Below are positions 43,635 to 50,867 of a stretch of 63,904 bases of DNA, piece after piece. The stretch spans positions 1 through 63,904 of the forward strand of contig CAUAFT010000015.1 in the NCBI GenBank assembly GCA_958428365.1, in the 5' to 3' direction. Each line of letters starts with the position of its first letter. The first letter of the stretch is position 1. Under the pieces are notes generated by a model, which was given only the letters and a program-made list of their open reading frames with translations, was not told the origin of the DNA and made no database searches. The translations under genes and the position numbers were made by a program. The DNA comes from an uncultured Lachnospiraceae bacterium (GTDB taxonomy: Bacteria; Bacillota; Clostridia; Lachnospirales; Lachnospiraceae).

Positions 43635-44435
43635 ATGTTAAGAGATATCACGATTGGACAATATTATCCGGCGGATTCCATCATTCACAAATTAGATCCC
43701 AGGGTCAAATTATTTGCAACGCTGATTTTTATCATCTCCCTGTTTTCTTTTAAAAATGTGGCGGGATTCCTCGCTGCAACGGTGTTTATGTTCGGATTTA
43801 TCAAATTGTCGAAGGTGCCGTTTGGCTATATGGTGAAGGGATTAAAGGCGATCGTGGTTCTGATGCTGATTACGGCGGCCTTTAATCTCTTTTTGACCAC
43901 CGGAGAAGAGCTGGTCTCTTTCTGGATTTTTACGATCACATATGAGGGACTTCGCAATGCAGTCATGATGACGGTCCGCCTGATCTATCTGATCCTTGGA
44001 ACCTCGGTTATGACACTGACCACCACCCCAAACGAGCTGACGGACGGATTGGAAAAAGCGCTCCGTCCCCTGAATAAGATCCACGTTCCGGTGCATGAGA
44101 TCGCCATGATGATGTCCATTGCCCTGCGTTTTATCCCGATACTGGTGGAGGAAACGGATAAGATCATGAGGGCGCAGATGGCGAGGGGAGCGGATTTTGA
44201 GTCCGGCGGGATCATTCAGAAAGCAAAAAATATGATCCCTCTTTTGGTTCCGCTGTTTGTGTCGGCTTTTCGCCGTGCCAACGATCTTGCCATGGCGATG
44301 GAGGCGAGATGTTACCGCGGAGGCGAGGGCAGGACGAAGATGAAACCTCTGACTTATGCGGGAAGGGATCATAAGGCATATCTGATCGTGATAAGTTATT
44401 TTGTGATCATGATGGTTTTGAGAACATTTTTGTAG
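43635..44435 (+). CDS. ecfT: ECF transporter transmembrane subunit EcfT
   Basis: A 266-residue membrane protein with four to six helices and the two cytoplasmic coupling motifs of the family (A-R-G-A-D near residue 190 and A-R-C-Y-R-G-G near 228). The start region D-P-R-V-K-L also matches. It links the ATPases EcfA1/EcfA2 to vitamin-binding S components encoded elsewhere. Followed by a short hairpin repeat and then truA. Confidence 0.94.
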   Translation: MLRDITIGQYYPADSIIHKLDPRVKLFATLIFIISLFSFKNVAGFLAATVFMFGFIKLSKVPFGYMVKGLKAIVVLMLITAAFNLFLTTGEELVSFWIFTITYEGLRNAVMMTVRLIYLILGTSVMTLTTTPNELTDGLEKALRPLNKIHVPVHEIAMMMSIALRFIPILVEETDKIMRAQMARGADFESGGIIQKAKNMIPLLVPLFVSAFRRANDLAMAMEARCYRGGEGRTKMKPLTYAGRDHKAYLIVISYFVIMMVLRTFL

Positions 44436-44444
44436 AAATTAATG

Positions 44445-44486
44445 CATATAAGTATGCGGCAAAGCGGAATGGGAACGTCCGCTTTA
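44445..44486. repeat. Short hairpin repeat E, copy 1
   Basis: AAAGCGGA (44461-44468) pairs with TCCGCTTT (44478-44485) around ATGGGAACG. The same hairpin with similar 5' flank (TATGAGTATG-like) is found at 58280-58320 and, inverted, at 63718-63745. It may act as a weak terminator. Confidence 0.7.
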
Positions 44487-44529
44487 TATCGTATAAAAGT
44501 GGCAATTTGGCAGAGATTAGGGGGAAGTC

Positions 44530-45318
44530 ATGAAGCGTGTCATGTTGATCGTAGCGTATGACGGTACGAATTACTGCGGATGGCAGATACAGCCCAATGG
44601 CAGGACAATAGAAGGAGAGTTGAATCAGGCGTTAAGCGAACTGTTAGGAGAAGAGATCGTGGTAGCCGGGGCAAGCCGGACAGATGCGGGGGTGCATTCC
44701 TGCGGAAATCTTGCTGTCTTTGATACCAACGCCAGGATGCCGGCGGAGAAGATCTCCTACGCCTTAAATCAGAGACTGCCGGAGGATATTGTGGTTCAGC
44801 TTTCAAAAGAAGTGGCGGCAGATTTTCATCCAAGACATCTGAAAAGTAAGAAAACCTATGAGTACCGCATCTTAAACCGGGAGTTCCGGGATCCTAACAG
44901 AAGGCTGGATACTTATTTTTATTACAGGAGGCTGGACGTGGAAGCCATGCGCGAGGCGGCCGGGTATCTGGTGGGAGAGCATGATTTTAAGAGCTTTTGT
45001 TCCGTAAAGGCGCAGGTGGAGACCACAGTCCGCAAAATCTATGCCCTGACAGTGGATAAGCATGGAGATGTGGTCACCATCCGGGTGACTGGAAACGGAT
45101 TTTTATATAACATGGTCAGGATCATTGCGGGAACGCTGATCCAGGTGGGAACCGGAGAGCGGGAGCCGGAGGAGATGCCAAAGATCCTGGCGGCATTGGA
45201 CAGGGAAGCGGCGGGCCCCACGGCGCCTGCCCATGGACTGACGATGATCGGGATCGAGTATCGGGAGCAAAAGGGCGGAGGAGCTGCGGAGAAAGAGACA
45301 GCCCGTCATTCTTTCTGA
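44530..45318 (+). CDS. truA: tRNA pseudouridine(38-40) synthase
   Basis: A 262-residue TruA of normal length. The catalytic aspartate is in the motif A-S-R-T-D-A-G-V-H, and F-L-Y-N-M-V-R is present near residue 200. It makes pseudouridine at positions 38-40 of tRNA anticodon arms. The ATG has a GGGGAAG site. It lies between ecfT and rplM in the usual Firmicute order. The last 15 residues are a charged extension. Confidence 0.95.
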   Translation: MKRVMLIVAYDGTNYCGWQIQPNGRTIEGELNQALSELLGEEIVVAGASRTDAGVHSCGNLAVFDTNARMPAEKISYALNQRLPEDIVVQLSKEVAADFHPRHLKSKKTYEYRILNREFRDPNRRLDTYFYYRRLDVEAMREAAGYLVGEHDFKSFCSVKAQVETTVRKIYALTVDKHGDVVTIRVTGNGFLYNMVRIIAGTLIQVGTGEREPEEMPKILAALDREAAGPTAPAHGLTMIGIEYREQKGGGAAEKETARHSF

Positions 45319-45356
45319 ATCAATCATATGAGTCGTATGAGCCTGGAAAAAATATC

Positions 45357-45385
45357 TTGACACGCCAGGGGGTGTGTACTATAAT
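45357..45385 (+). promoter_or_regulatory. Strong sigma-A promoter of rplM-rpsI
   Basis: Perfect TTGACA (45357-45362), 17-base spacer, perfect TATAAT (45380-45385). Confidence 0.92.
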
Positions 45386-45391
45386 ATTTAA

Positions 45392-45510
45392 GTCTGACAT
45401 AGTGAAGAAATGTGACTCCATAGCCCCGGAGGCGCATTGATTATAACAAATATGTGAAAGCCCGACGCAGTATTTTCGGACATTGATACTGTAAAGGCGA
45501 AGTTCAAGGA
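45392..45510 (+). ncRNA. Probable L13 leader (autoregulatory 5' UTR of rplM)
   Basis: About 120 transcribed bases lie between the promoter and the rplM ribosome site, with several short inverted repeats. Firmicute rplM genes commonly carry an L13 leader RNA at this place; the assignment rests on position and length, not on a covariance search. Confidence 0.55.
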
Positions 45511-45519
45511 GGTCAACCA

Positions 45520-45948
45520 ATGAAAACTTTTATGGCAAGCCCTGCTACAATTGAAAGAAAATGGTATGTAGTAGATGCTACTGATAAAACATTAGGACGC
45601 TTAGCTTCTGAAATTGCCAGCGTATTAAGAGGAAAAAAGAAACCGATCTACACACCACACATCGACACAGGCGATTATGTGATCGTAGTCAATGCAGAAA
45701 AAGTAAAAGTATCAGGAAAGAAATTAGATCAGAAGATTTACTATCATCATTCCGATTATGTTGGTGGTATGAAAGAGACTACTTTAAAAGAGATGTTAAA
45801 CAAACATCCTGAGAGAGTCATCGAATATGCGGTAAAAGGCATGCTTCCAAAAGGACCTTTGGGAAGAGAAATGTACAGGAAATTATTCGTTTATGCTGGT
45901 CCGGACCACAAACATGAAGCTCAGAAACCTGAGACATTAACATTTTAA
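45520..45948 (+). CDS. rplM: 50S ribosomal protein L13
   Basis: A 142-residue protein, the usual L13 length, with W-Y-V-V-D-A-T-D-K-T-L-G-R-L-A, I-Y-T-P-H-I-D-T-G-D-Y-V-I-V and the late A-V-K-G-M-L-P-K-G-P-L-G-R. A component of the large ribosomal subunit. It has its own strong promoter and probable leader, is followed by rpsI 24 bases later, and AAGGAGG precedes the ATG. Confidence 0.97.
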   Translation: MKTFMASPATIERKWYVVDATDKTLGRLASEIASVLRGKKKPIYTPHIDTGDYVIVVNAEKVKVSGKKLDQKIYYHHSDYVGGMKETTLKEMLNKHPERVIEYAVKGMLPKGPLGREMYRKLFVYAGPDHKHEAQKPETLTF

Positions 45949-45972
45949 TCGGTGATAAGGAGGTAAATTACA

Positions 45973-46365
45973 TTGGCTAATACAAAGTATTACGGAACAG
46001 GAAGAAGAAAATCATCTGTTGCCAGAGTATATTTAGTACCGGGAACAGGTAAGGTTACCATCAATAAAAGAGATATCGACGAATATTTAGGATTAGAGAC
46101 CTTAAAGGTAATCGTTCGTCAGCCATTGGTTGCTACAGAGACAGCCGATAAGTTCGATGTTTTAGTGAACGTAAAGGGCGGCGGATACACAGGTCAGGCG
46201 GGAGCGATCCGTCACGGTATCGCAAGAGCTTTACTTCAGGTAGACAATGATTACAGACCGATCTTAAAGAAGGCAGGATACTTAACCCGTGATCCTCGTA
46301 TGAAAGAGCGTAAGAAATACGGTCTCAAGGCAGCTCGTAGAGCACCTCAGTTCTCAAAACGTTAG
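45973..46365 (+). CDS. rpsI: 30S ribosomal protein S9
   Basis: A 130-residue protein of usual S9 length with Y-Y-G-T-G-R-R-K-S-S-V-A-R and the C-terminal K-K-Y-G-L-K-A-A-R-R-A-P-Q-F-S-K-R that reaches the P-site tRNA. The start is TTG with AAGGAGG ahead. Its last bases plus the terminator are duplicated about 0.8 kb downstream (47170-47250), after two small genes. Confidence 0.97.
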   Translation: MANTKYYGTGRRKSSVARVYLVPGTGKVTINKRDIDEYLGLETLKVIVRQPLVATETADKFDVLVNVKGGGYTGQAGAIRHGIARALLQVDNDYRPILKKAGYLTRDPRMKERKKYGLKAARRAPQFSKR

Positions 46366-46436
46366 TCAAACGCTGGGAAGAGCATTTTATATTTGGTATA
46401 TGGAACCCACAGACGTCAAGTTTGTGGGTTTTTTTA
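46356..46436 (+). repeat. Direct repeat, left copy: rpsI 3' end plus terminator
   Basis: Runs from the last rpsI codons through the terminator T tract. The right copy is 47170-47250. Both share GTCAAACGC, GGGAAGAGCA and TTTTATATTTGGTATATGGA. Confidence 0.88.
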
Positions 46437-46437
46437 A
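46404..46437 (+). terminator. Rho-independent terminator of rplM-rpsI
   Basis: AACCCACA (46404-46411) pairs with TGTGGGTT, followed by a T run. Identical in design to 47219-47251. Confidence 0.9.
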
Positions 46438-46516
46438 AATGGTAATTGTGGTATACTTATATTATCAACAATATATTGTAAAGGATATATTTTAAGCACA
46501 TGGGGAGGTAAACAGA

Positions 46517-46777
46517 ATGCCGGAAATATCATTATTTTATGGAATCAGAGTGACCATGTATTATGATGACCACAATCCGCCACATTTTCATGCAGAATAT
46601 AACGGAAATAAGGCAATAGTTGAAATAGATAAAGCAAGAGTAATAAAAGGAGCTTTGCCTTCGAGACAATTAAAGCTAATATTAGCATGGTGTGTGTTAC
46701 ATCAGGATGAATTAATGCAGAACTGGGAATTATCTAAAGATGGAAAACCTATGAACAGGATTAATCCGTTAGTATAG
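46517..46777 (+). CDS. DUF4160-family small protein
   Basis: An 86-residue protein with the DUF4160 hallmark: an early Y-Y-D-D-H-N-P-P-H-F-H-A followed by R-Q-L-K-L-I and an E-L-M-Q-N-W tail. GGGGAGGT precedes the ATG. DUF4160 genes are regularly paired with DUF2442 genes, as here, and the pair is thought to be a toxin-antitoxin-like or mobile accessory module; the activity has not been shown as far as I know. Base composition is more AT-rich than the ribosomal genes upstream. It lies between two copies of the rpsI tail, which marks it as an insertion. Confidence 0.88.
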   Translation: MPEISLFYGIRVTMYYDDHNPPHFHAEYNGNKAIVEIDKARVIKGALPSRQLKLILAWCVLHQDELMQNWELSKDGKPMNRINPLV

Positions 46778-46796
46778 TAGTATAAGAGGTGATTGT

Positions 46797-47072
46797 ATGT
46801 TTCCAAAGGTCGTGCAGGTAATACCAATGAAGGATTATTCGGTATATGTATATTTTGAAGATGGAAAAATTGTATGTTATGATATGTCTAAAATGATTGA
46901 GAAAGAGGTATTTCGTCCGTTGAAGGATATTGACGTTTTTATTAGCACTTGTACAGTATTGAATGATACTCTTGCATGGGATATTTGTCAAAACCGGGAT
47001 AGTACAACATGTTTGGACATCGATCCAGATACGTTATATGAATTACCTATGGAAGAAGAAAAGATTGCGTGA
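46797..47072 (+). CDS. DUF2442-family small protein
   Basis: A 91-residue protein matching the DUF2442 pattern: V-V-Q-V-I-P, Y-S-V-Y-V-Y-F-E-D-G-K-I, F-I-S-T-C-T-V-L-N-D-T-L-A-W-D and a final L-D-I-D-P-D-T-L-Y-E. It follows the DUF4160 gene by 19 bases with a GAGGTG site and is the usual partner. Likely the antitoxin-like or DNA-binding member of the pair, by analogy only. AT-rich like its neighbour. Confidence 0.88.
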   Translation: MFPKVVQVIPMKDYSVYVYFEDGKIVCYDMSKMIEKEVFRPLKDIDVFISTCTVLNDTLAWDICQNRDSTTCLDIDPDTLYELPMEEEKIA

Positions 47073-47169
47073 TTCGGAAGGTGTTGGTATGTATGGAGAA
47101 GTGTGGGTAACTGACACATAACTAACAAATTGACGTAAAATGCTGGGAAATAAGGGATTGAAATTCAGC

Positions 47170-47250
47170 AAACGTCAGTCAAACGCCGGGAAGAGCACAT
47201 TTTATATTTGGTATATGGAACCCACAAACATTGAGTTTGTGGGTTTTTTT
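47170..47250 (+). repeat. Direct repeat, right copy: rpsI 3' end plus terminator
   Basis: Near-copy of 46356-46436, including a degenerate version of the last rpsI codons (AAACGTCAG in place of AAACGTTAG) although no gene precedes it here. Confidence 0.88.
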
Positions 47251-47251
47251 G
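47219..47251 (+). terminator. Rho-independent terminator after DUF4160-DUF2442 cassette
   Basis: A perfect 11-bp stem (47219-47229 with 47235-47245) and a seven-base T run; its sequence is derived from the rpsI terminator. Confidence 0.9.
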
Positions 47252-47346
47252 TAAAAATTATGTTTGAAGATGGTAACGTATTCCCTTAAATCAACTGCGA
47301 GACAGGGAACCATATCTTGGGAACACAAGACAGCAGGATCAAAATC

Positions 47347-48030
47347 ATGAAGTATAACCATACAAAAAAAGCGCGTTTTCACAGCCGTCCGAACCGCTTC
47401 GTGGCAAAAGTACGGCTGGAAGAAACAGAAAAAGAATGGAAATGTTCAGAAGAAAAATTAGAGACCGTTCATGTAAAAAACACCGGACGCTGCAAGGAAC
47501 TCCTCCTTCCTAACGCCCCCGTCATTCTGGAGGAATCGGACAATCCAAACCGCAAGACGAGATACGATCTCATCAGCGTCTACAGGGAAGGGCTTGGCTG
47601 GGTGAACATTGACAGCCAGGCGCCCAATCAGGTGGTAAAAGAATGGCTGGAAAAACAGGATTACACTTACATCAAACCGGAATACACCTATGGGGATTCC
47701 AGAATAGACTTTTATATGGAAAAGGGAGAAGAAAAATACCTGATGGAGGTAAAGGGCTGTACCCTGGAAATAGATGGAGTCGGATATTTTCCTGACGCTC
47801 CTACGAAAAGGGGAGTGAAGCATCTGAGGGAACTGACGAAAGCCGTGGACGAGGGTTATCACTGCATTGCCGCCTTTGTGATTCAGATGGAAGGGATCAC
47901 GCAGGTGCGTCCGAATGTGGAGACGCATCCGGAATTTGGAGAAGCGCTGCGTCAGGCGCAGGAGGCAGGGGTGGAGATCCTGCCCCTGTGCTGCCGTGTG
48001 ACGCAGGACAGCCTGGAGATTATAGAATGA
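47347..48030 (+). CDS. sfsA: SfsA-family DNA/RNA nuclease
   Basis: A 227-residue protein of normal SfsA length. The core shows F-V-A-K-V, H-V-K-N-T-G-R-C-K-E-L, Y-G-D-S-R-I-D-F, and the PD-(D/E)xK-type V-K-G-C-T-L-E segment, with F-P-D-A-P-T-K-R-G. SfsA was first named for sugar fermentation stimulation and was later seen as a nuclease; its physiological role is unclear. The start at 47347 is chosen as the family start; the ribosome site is weak. Convergent with the SDR gene. Confidence 0.92.
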   Translation: MKYNHTKKARFHSRPNRFVAKVRLEETEKEWKCSEEKLETVHVKNTGRCKELLLPNAPVILEESDNPNRKTRYDLISVYREGLGWVNIDSQAPNQVVKEWLEKQDYTYIKPEYTYGDSRIDFYMEKGEEKYLMEVKGCTLEIDGVGYFPDAPTKRGVKHLRELTKAVDEGYHCIAAFVIQMEGITQVRPNVETHPEFGEALRQAQEAGVEILPLCCRVTQDSLEIIE

Positions 48031-48063
48031 CAGACAATATCATATTTTTTGATGGTTTGCAGC

Positions 48064-48795
48064 TCAGCACCAGCCTCCATCCATGGTAATGACCTGCCCT
48101 GTTAAATAGGAAGGTGCGTTGGCAAGCTGATAGATGGCGTCTGCAGCCTCCTCCGCGGTGCCAAAACGTCCCGCAGGAATTTCCTCCTCCAGAGCCGCCC
48201 GTTCTTCCGGGGAAAAGCACTGGTTCATCCTCGTATCGATGACGCCGAAGGCGAGAGCATTCACCTGAATGTTGCTTGGAGCCAGTTCTTTTGCCAGAGC
48301 CTTTGTCAGAGCGTTCACACCGCCTTTGGACGCGGAATAGGCAGCCTCCATGGAAGCGCCTTCATTTCCCCAGACGGAAGAAATGTTGAGGATCCGTCCG
48401 GATTTTTTGGACAGCATATAGGGGATCGCTTCCCGACAGCAGTAAAATACCGAGTCCAGATTGACGGACATGACGCGCCGCCATTCCTCATCCGTCATCT
48501 CGCTGAGAAGTGCGATGTGGGAGACGCCCGCATTGTTGATAAGAATATCAATACCGCCGAATCGTTTTTCGGCATCCCGAAACATCTGTTTTACAAAATC
48601 AGGAGAGCTGACGTCGCCTGTGAAAGTAAGGCAGTCCACGGCGTAATCTGTCTGAAGTTCCGTTTGAAGCGCTTCTAATGTTTCTTTTGAGTGCATACAG
48701 TTCAGGATCAAAGTACAGCCTTCCTTTGCAAAGCGTCTGGCAGCGGCTTTGCCGATACCGTGGGAAGCGCCTGTGATCAATACTTTCTTATTCAT
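48064..48795 (-). CDS. SDR-family oxidoreductase (FabG-like)
   Basis: A 243-residue short-chain dehydrogenase from the ATG at 48793-48795 (GGAGG six bases upstream). Motifs: T-G-A-S-H-G-I-G nucleotide site, N-N-A-G-V-S, the catalytic Ser in I-L-N-I-S-S-V-W-G, and Y-S-A-S-K with Tyr and Lys. It probably reduces a 3-oxoacyl or similar keto group with NAD(P)H. It lies outside any fatty-acid gene cluster, so a special or redundant role is likely. Its promoter contains a perfect 18-bp palindrome. Confidence 0.9.
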   Translation of the reverse strand: MNKKVLITGASHGIGKAAARRFAKEGCTLILNCMHSKETLEALQTELQTDYAVDCLTFTGDVSSPDFVKQMFRDAEKRFGGIDILINNAGVSHIALLSEMTDEEWRRVMSVNLDSVFYCCREAIPYMLSKKSGRILNISSVWGNEGASMEAAYSASKGGVNALTKALAKELAPSNIQVNALAFGVIDTRMNQCFSPEERAALEEEIPAGRFGTAEEAADAIYQLANAPSYLTGQVITMDGGWC

Positions 48796-48875
48796 TGAAA
48801 ACCTCCGTTTGTCAGGATGAATTTTTTGCAGCTGTTTAGGGCAAGACGAAGACATTACAATTTTTCATAGTTCTA

Positions 48876-48904
48876 TATGTATCATTTTCAGCTGAAAATG
48901 TCAA
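48876..48904 (-). promoter_or_regulatory. Promoter of SDR gene with palindromic spacer
   Basis: On the minus strand TTGACA (48904-48899), a 17-base spacer, then TACATA (48881-48876). The perfect palindrome CATTTTCAGCTGAAAATG (48883-48900) fills the spacer, as an operator would. Confidence 0.65.
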
Positions 48905-48942
48905 CTTGGATGTAAAAACTTAAAAATAATTCTGAATATTAC

Positions 48943-48970
48943 TTGAGATAAAGGCAAAATGTGGTATAAT
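48943..48970 (+). promoter_or_regulatory. Sigma-A promoter of hpf
   Basis: TTGAGA (48943-48948), 16-base spacer, TATAAT (48965-48970). Confidence 0.8.
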
Positions 48971-49025
48971 ATATTCAGATATCTAAAAAACGGATATCAA
49001 AAAAATAGCAAAGGGGTTGGGCAAT

Positions 49026-49553
49026 ATGCGTATCACAATTACGGGCAGAAATATTGAAATTACCGATGGATTAAAATCAGCAGTAGAGGACAAGTTAGCA
49101 AAACTCGAAAAGTATTTTACTCCCGACACCGATGTTTTTGTAACCTTGAGTGTAGAAAAGGAAAGACAGAAGATTGAAGTCACGATTCCGGTGAAAGGAA
49201 ATATCATCCGTTCAGAGCAGGTCAGCAGCGATATGTATGTATCCATTGATCTGGTGGAGGAAGTCATCGAGCGTCAGTTGAAAAAGTACAAAAATAAATT
49301 GATTTCCAAGAAGCAGAATGCAGAAAGTTTCCGAAAAGAATTTATTGAGAAAGAAGTGGATACGGACGACGAGGTCCAGATCATCAGAACGAAACGCTTT
49401 GGAATGAAGCCGATGTATCCGGAAGACGCCTGCGTACAGATGGAGCTGTTAGGACATAATTTCTTTGTATTCCGAAATGCGGAGACGGAGGAAGTCAATG
49501 TTGTGTATAAGCGGAAAGGCAATACATATGGATTGATCGAGCCGGAGTGTTAA
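49026..49553 (+). CDS. hpf: Ribosome hibernation promoting factor, long form
   Basis: A 175-residue protein: an N-terminal S30AE domain (about 1-95) and a C-terminal HPF dimerisation domain (about 115-175, with R-T-K-R-F-G-M-K-P-M, D-A-C-V-Q-M-E-L-L-G-H and Y-K-R-K-G-N-T-Y-G-L-I). The long form pairs two 70S ribosomes into inactive 100S dimers in stationary phase. It has its own promoter and a strong terminator. The ATG at 49026 is nine bases after AAAGGGG. Confidence 0.95.
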   Translation: MRITITGRNIEITDGLKSAVEDKLAKLEKYFTPDTDVFVTLSVEKERQKIEVTIPVKGNIIRSEQVSSDMYVSIDLVEEVIERQLKKYKNKLISKKQNAESFRKEFIEKEVDTDDEVQIIRTKRFGMKPMYPEDACVQMELLGHNFFVFRNAETEEVNVVYKRKGNTYGLIEPEC

Positions 49554-49595
49554 AGGCTTTTGGTTTTTTTGGAATATTATAGTGTGATGGAGAGA

Positions 49596-49622
49596 GCACC
49601 CTCGCGAGAGGGTGCTTTTTTT
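49596..49622 (+). terminator. Rho-independent terminator of hpf
   Basis: GCACCCTC (49596-49603), GCGA loop, GAGGGTGC (49608-49615), T run. Confidence 0.93.
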
Positions 49623-49801
49623 GAGAGGTTTGCAGAAGGTGCTAAGGGAGAGGAAAAAGGTGTTGTGTGAAAAGGGATTGCTTGTAATGGGAAGGAAAAT
49701 GTTTTACTATAGATGTATTATAGGATCTGGAGCTGGAATCGAAACCGGATTCTGATATTGGAAAGAGTGAAAATAATCATGAGATGATGAAGGAGGATAT
49801 T

Positions 49802-50866
49802 ATGGACATTGTGGTTTTGGCAGGAGGTCTCAGTACGGAGAGGGATGTGTCTTTTGTGACCGGGGATATGGTGAGTAAGGCTTTGAGAAAAAATGGTCAC
49901 AGGGTGATCCTTTTGGATGTATTTATGGGATATAGTGACAGGAAAGAAGAGATAGGGGATATTTTTGAGAGAGCGGAGGAAGCGAGTCTTCAGGTCGAGG
50001 GGATTCCGACGGAGGCGCCGGATCTGGAGGCAGTGAAGGCTTCCAGGGCGGATCAGTCGGAGAATTTTTTTGGTCCGAATGTGATTGAGATCTGTCAGAT
50101 GGCGGATATGGTATTCATGGCGCTTCACGGGGAGAATGGAGAGAATGGAAAGATCCAGGCGGCGTTTGATCTGTTTGGAATTAAATATACGGGCACGGGA
50201 TATCTGGGAAGCGCGCTGGCGATGGATAAGAATATTGCGAAGCAGTTTTTTGAGGTACATGGGATCCCGACGCCGCGGGGAATTGCCATGAAGAGGGATC
50301 AGCAGGTTCGGGACTTTGATAAGACGGGATTGACGCTTCCTTGTGTGGTGAAGCCATGCTGCGGAGGATCCAGTATCGGAGTGTCCATTGTGAGGACAAA
50401 GGAAGAGTATGAGGATGCGTTAAAGGAGGCGTTCCGCTGGGAAGAGGAAGTGCTGATCGAGGACTTCGTGGAAGGCAGAGAATTTTCTGTGGGAGTGCTG
50501 AATGGCGAGGCGCTTCCGGTGATCGAGATCGCTCCGGTGGAGGGATTTTATGACTATAAGAATAAATATAAGGCGGGAAGTGCGGTGGAGACCTGCCCGG
50601 CGGATCTGACGGAGGAGATTGCAAAGCAGATGCAGGATTATGCGGTGAAGGTGACGAAAGCTCTGGGTCTGGGAGCTTATTCCAGGATGGATTTTCTTTT
50701 GAATGAAAAGAACCAGATGTTTTGTCTGGAAGCCAATACTCTGCCGGGGATGACGCCCACCAGTCTGCTGCCTCAGGAGGCCCAGGCGGTTGGAATCGGG
50801 TTCGAGGAACTCTGCGAGCGGTTGATTCAAAGTTCATTCAAAAAATATGAGAGCAGAGGGGAATAA
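49802..50866 (+). CDS. ddl: D-alanine--D-alanine ligase family protein
   Basis: A 354-residue ATP-grasp ligase from the ATG at 49802 (AAGGAGG). Motifs: the early V-V-L-A-G-G-L-S-T-E-R-D-V-S, M-A-L-H-G-E-N-G-E-N-G, V-V-K-P-C-C-G-G-S-S-I-G, and C-L-E-A-N-T-L-P-G-M-T-P-T-S-L-L-P-Q-E-A near the end. It makes the D-Ala-D-Ala dipeptide for peptidoglycan. The next gene, murF, begins two bases after its stop and uses this product directly. Confidence 0.93.
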   Translation: MDIVVLAGGLSTERDVSFVTGDMVSKALRKNGHRVILLDVFMGYSDRKEEIGDIFERAEEASLQVEGIPTEAPDLEAVKASRADQSENFFGPNVIEICQMADMVFMALHGENGENGKIQAAFDLFGIKYTGTGYLGSALAMDKNIAKQFFEVHGIPTPRGIAMKRDQQVRDFDKTGLTLPCVVKPCCGGSSIGVSIVRTKEEYEDALKEAFRWEEEVLIEDFVEGREFSVGVLNGEALPVIEIAPVEGFYDYKNKYKAGSAVETCPADLTEEIAKQMQDYAVKVTKALGLGAYSRMDFLLNEKNQMFCLEANTLPGMTPTSLLPQEAQAVGIGFEELCERLIQSSFKKYESRGE

Positions 50867-50867
50867 G

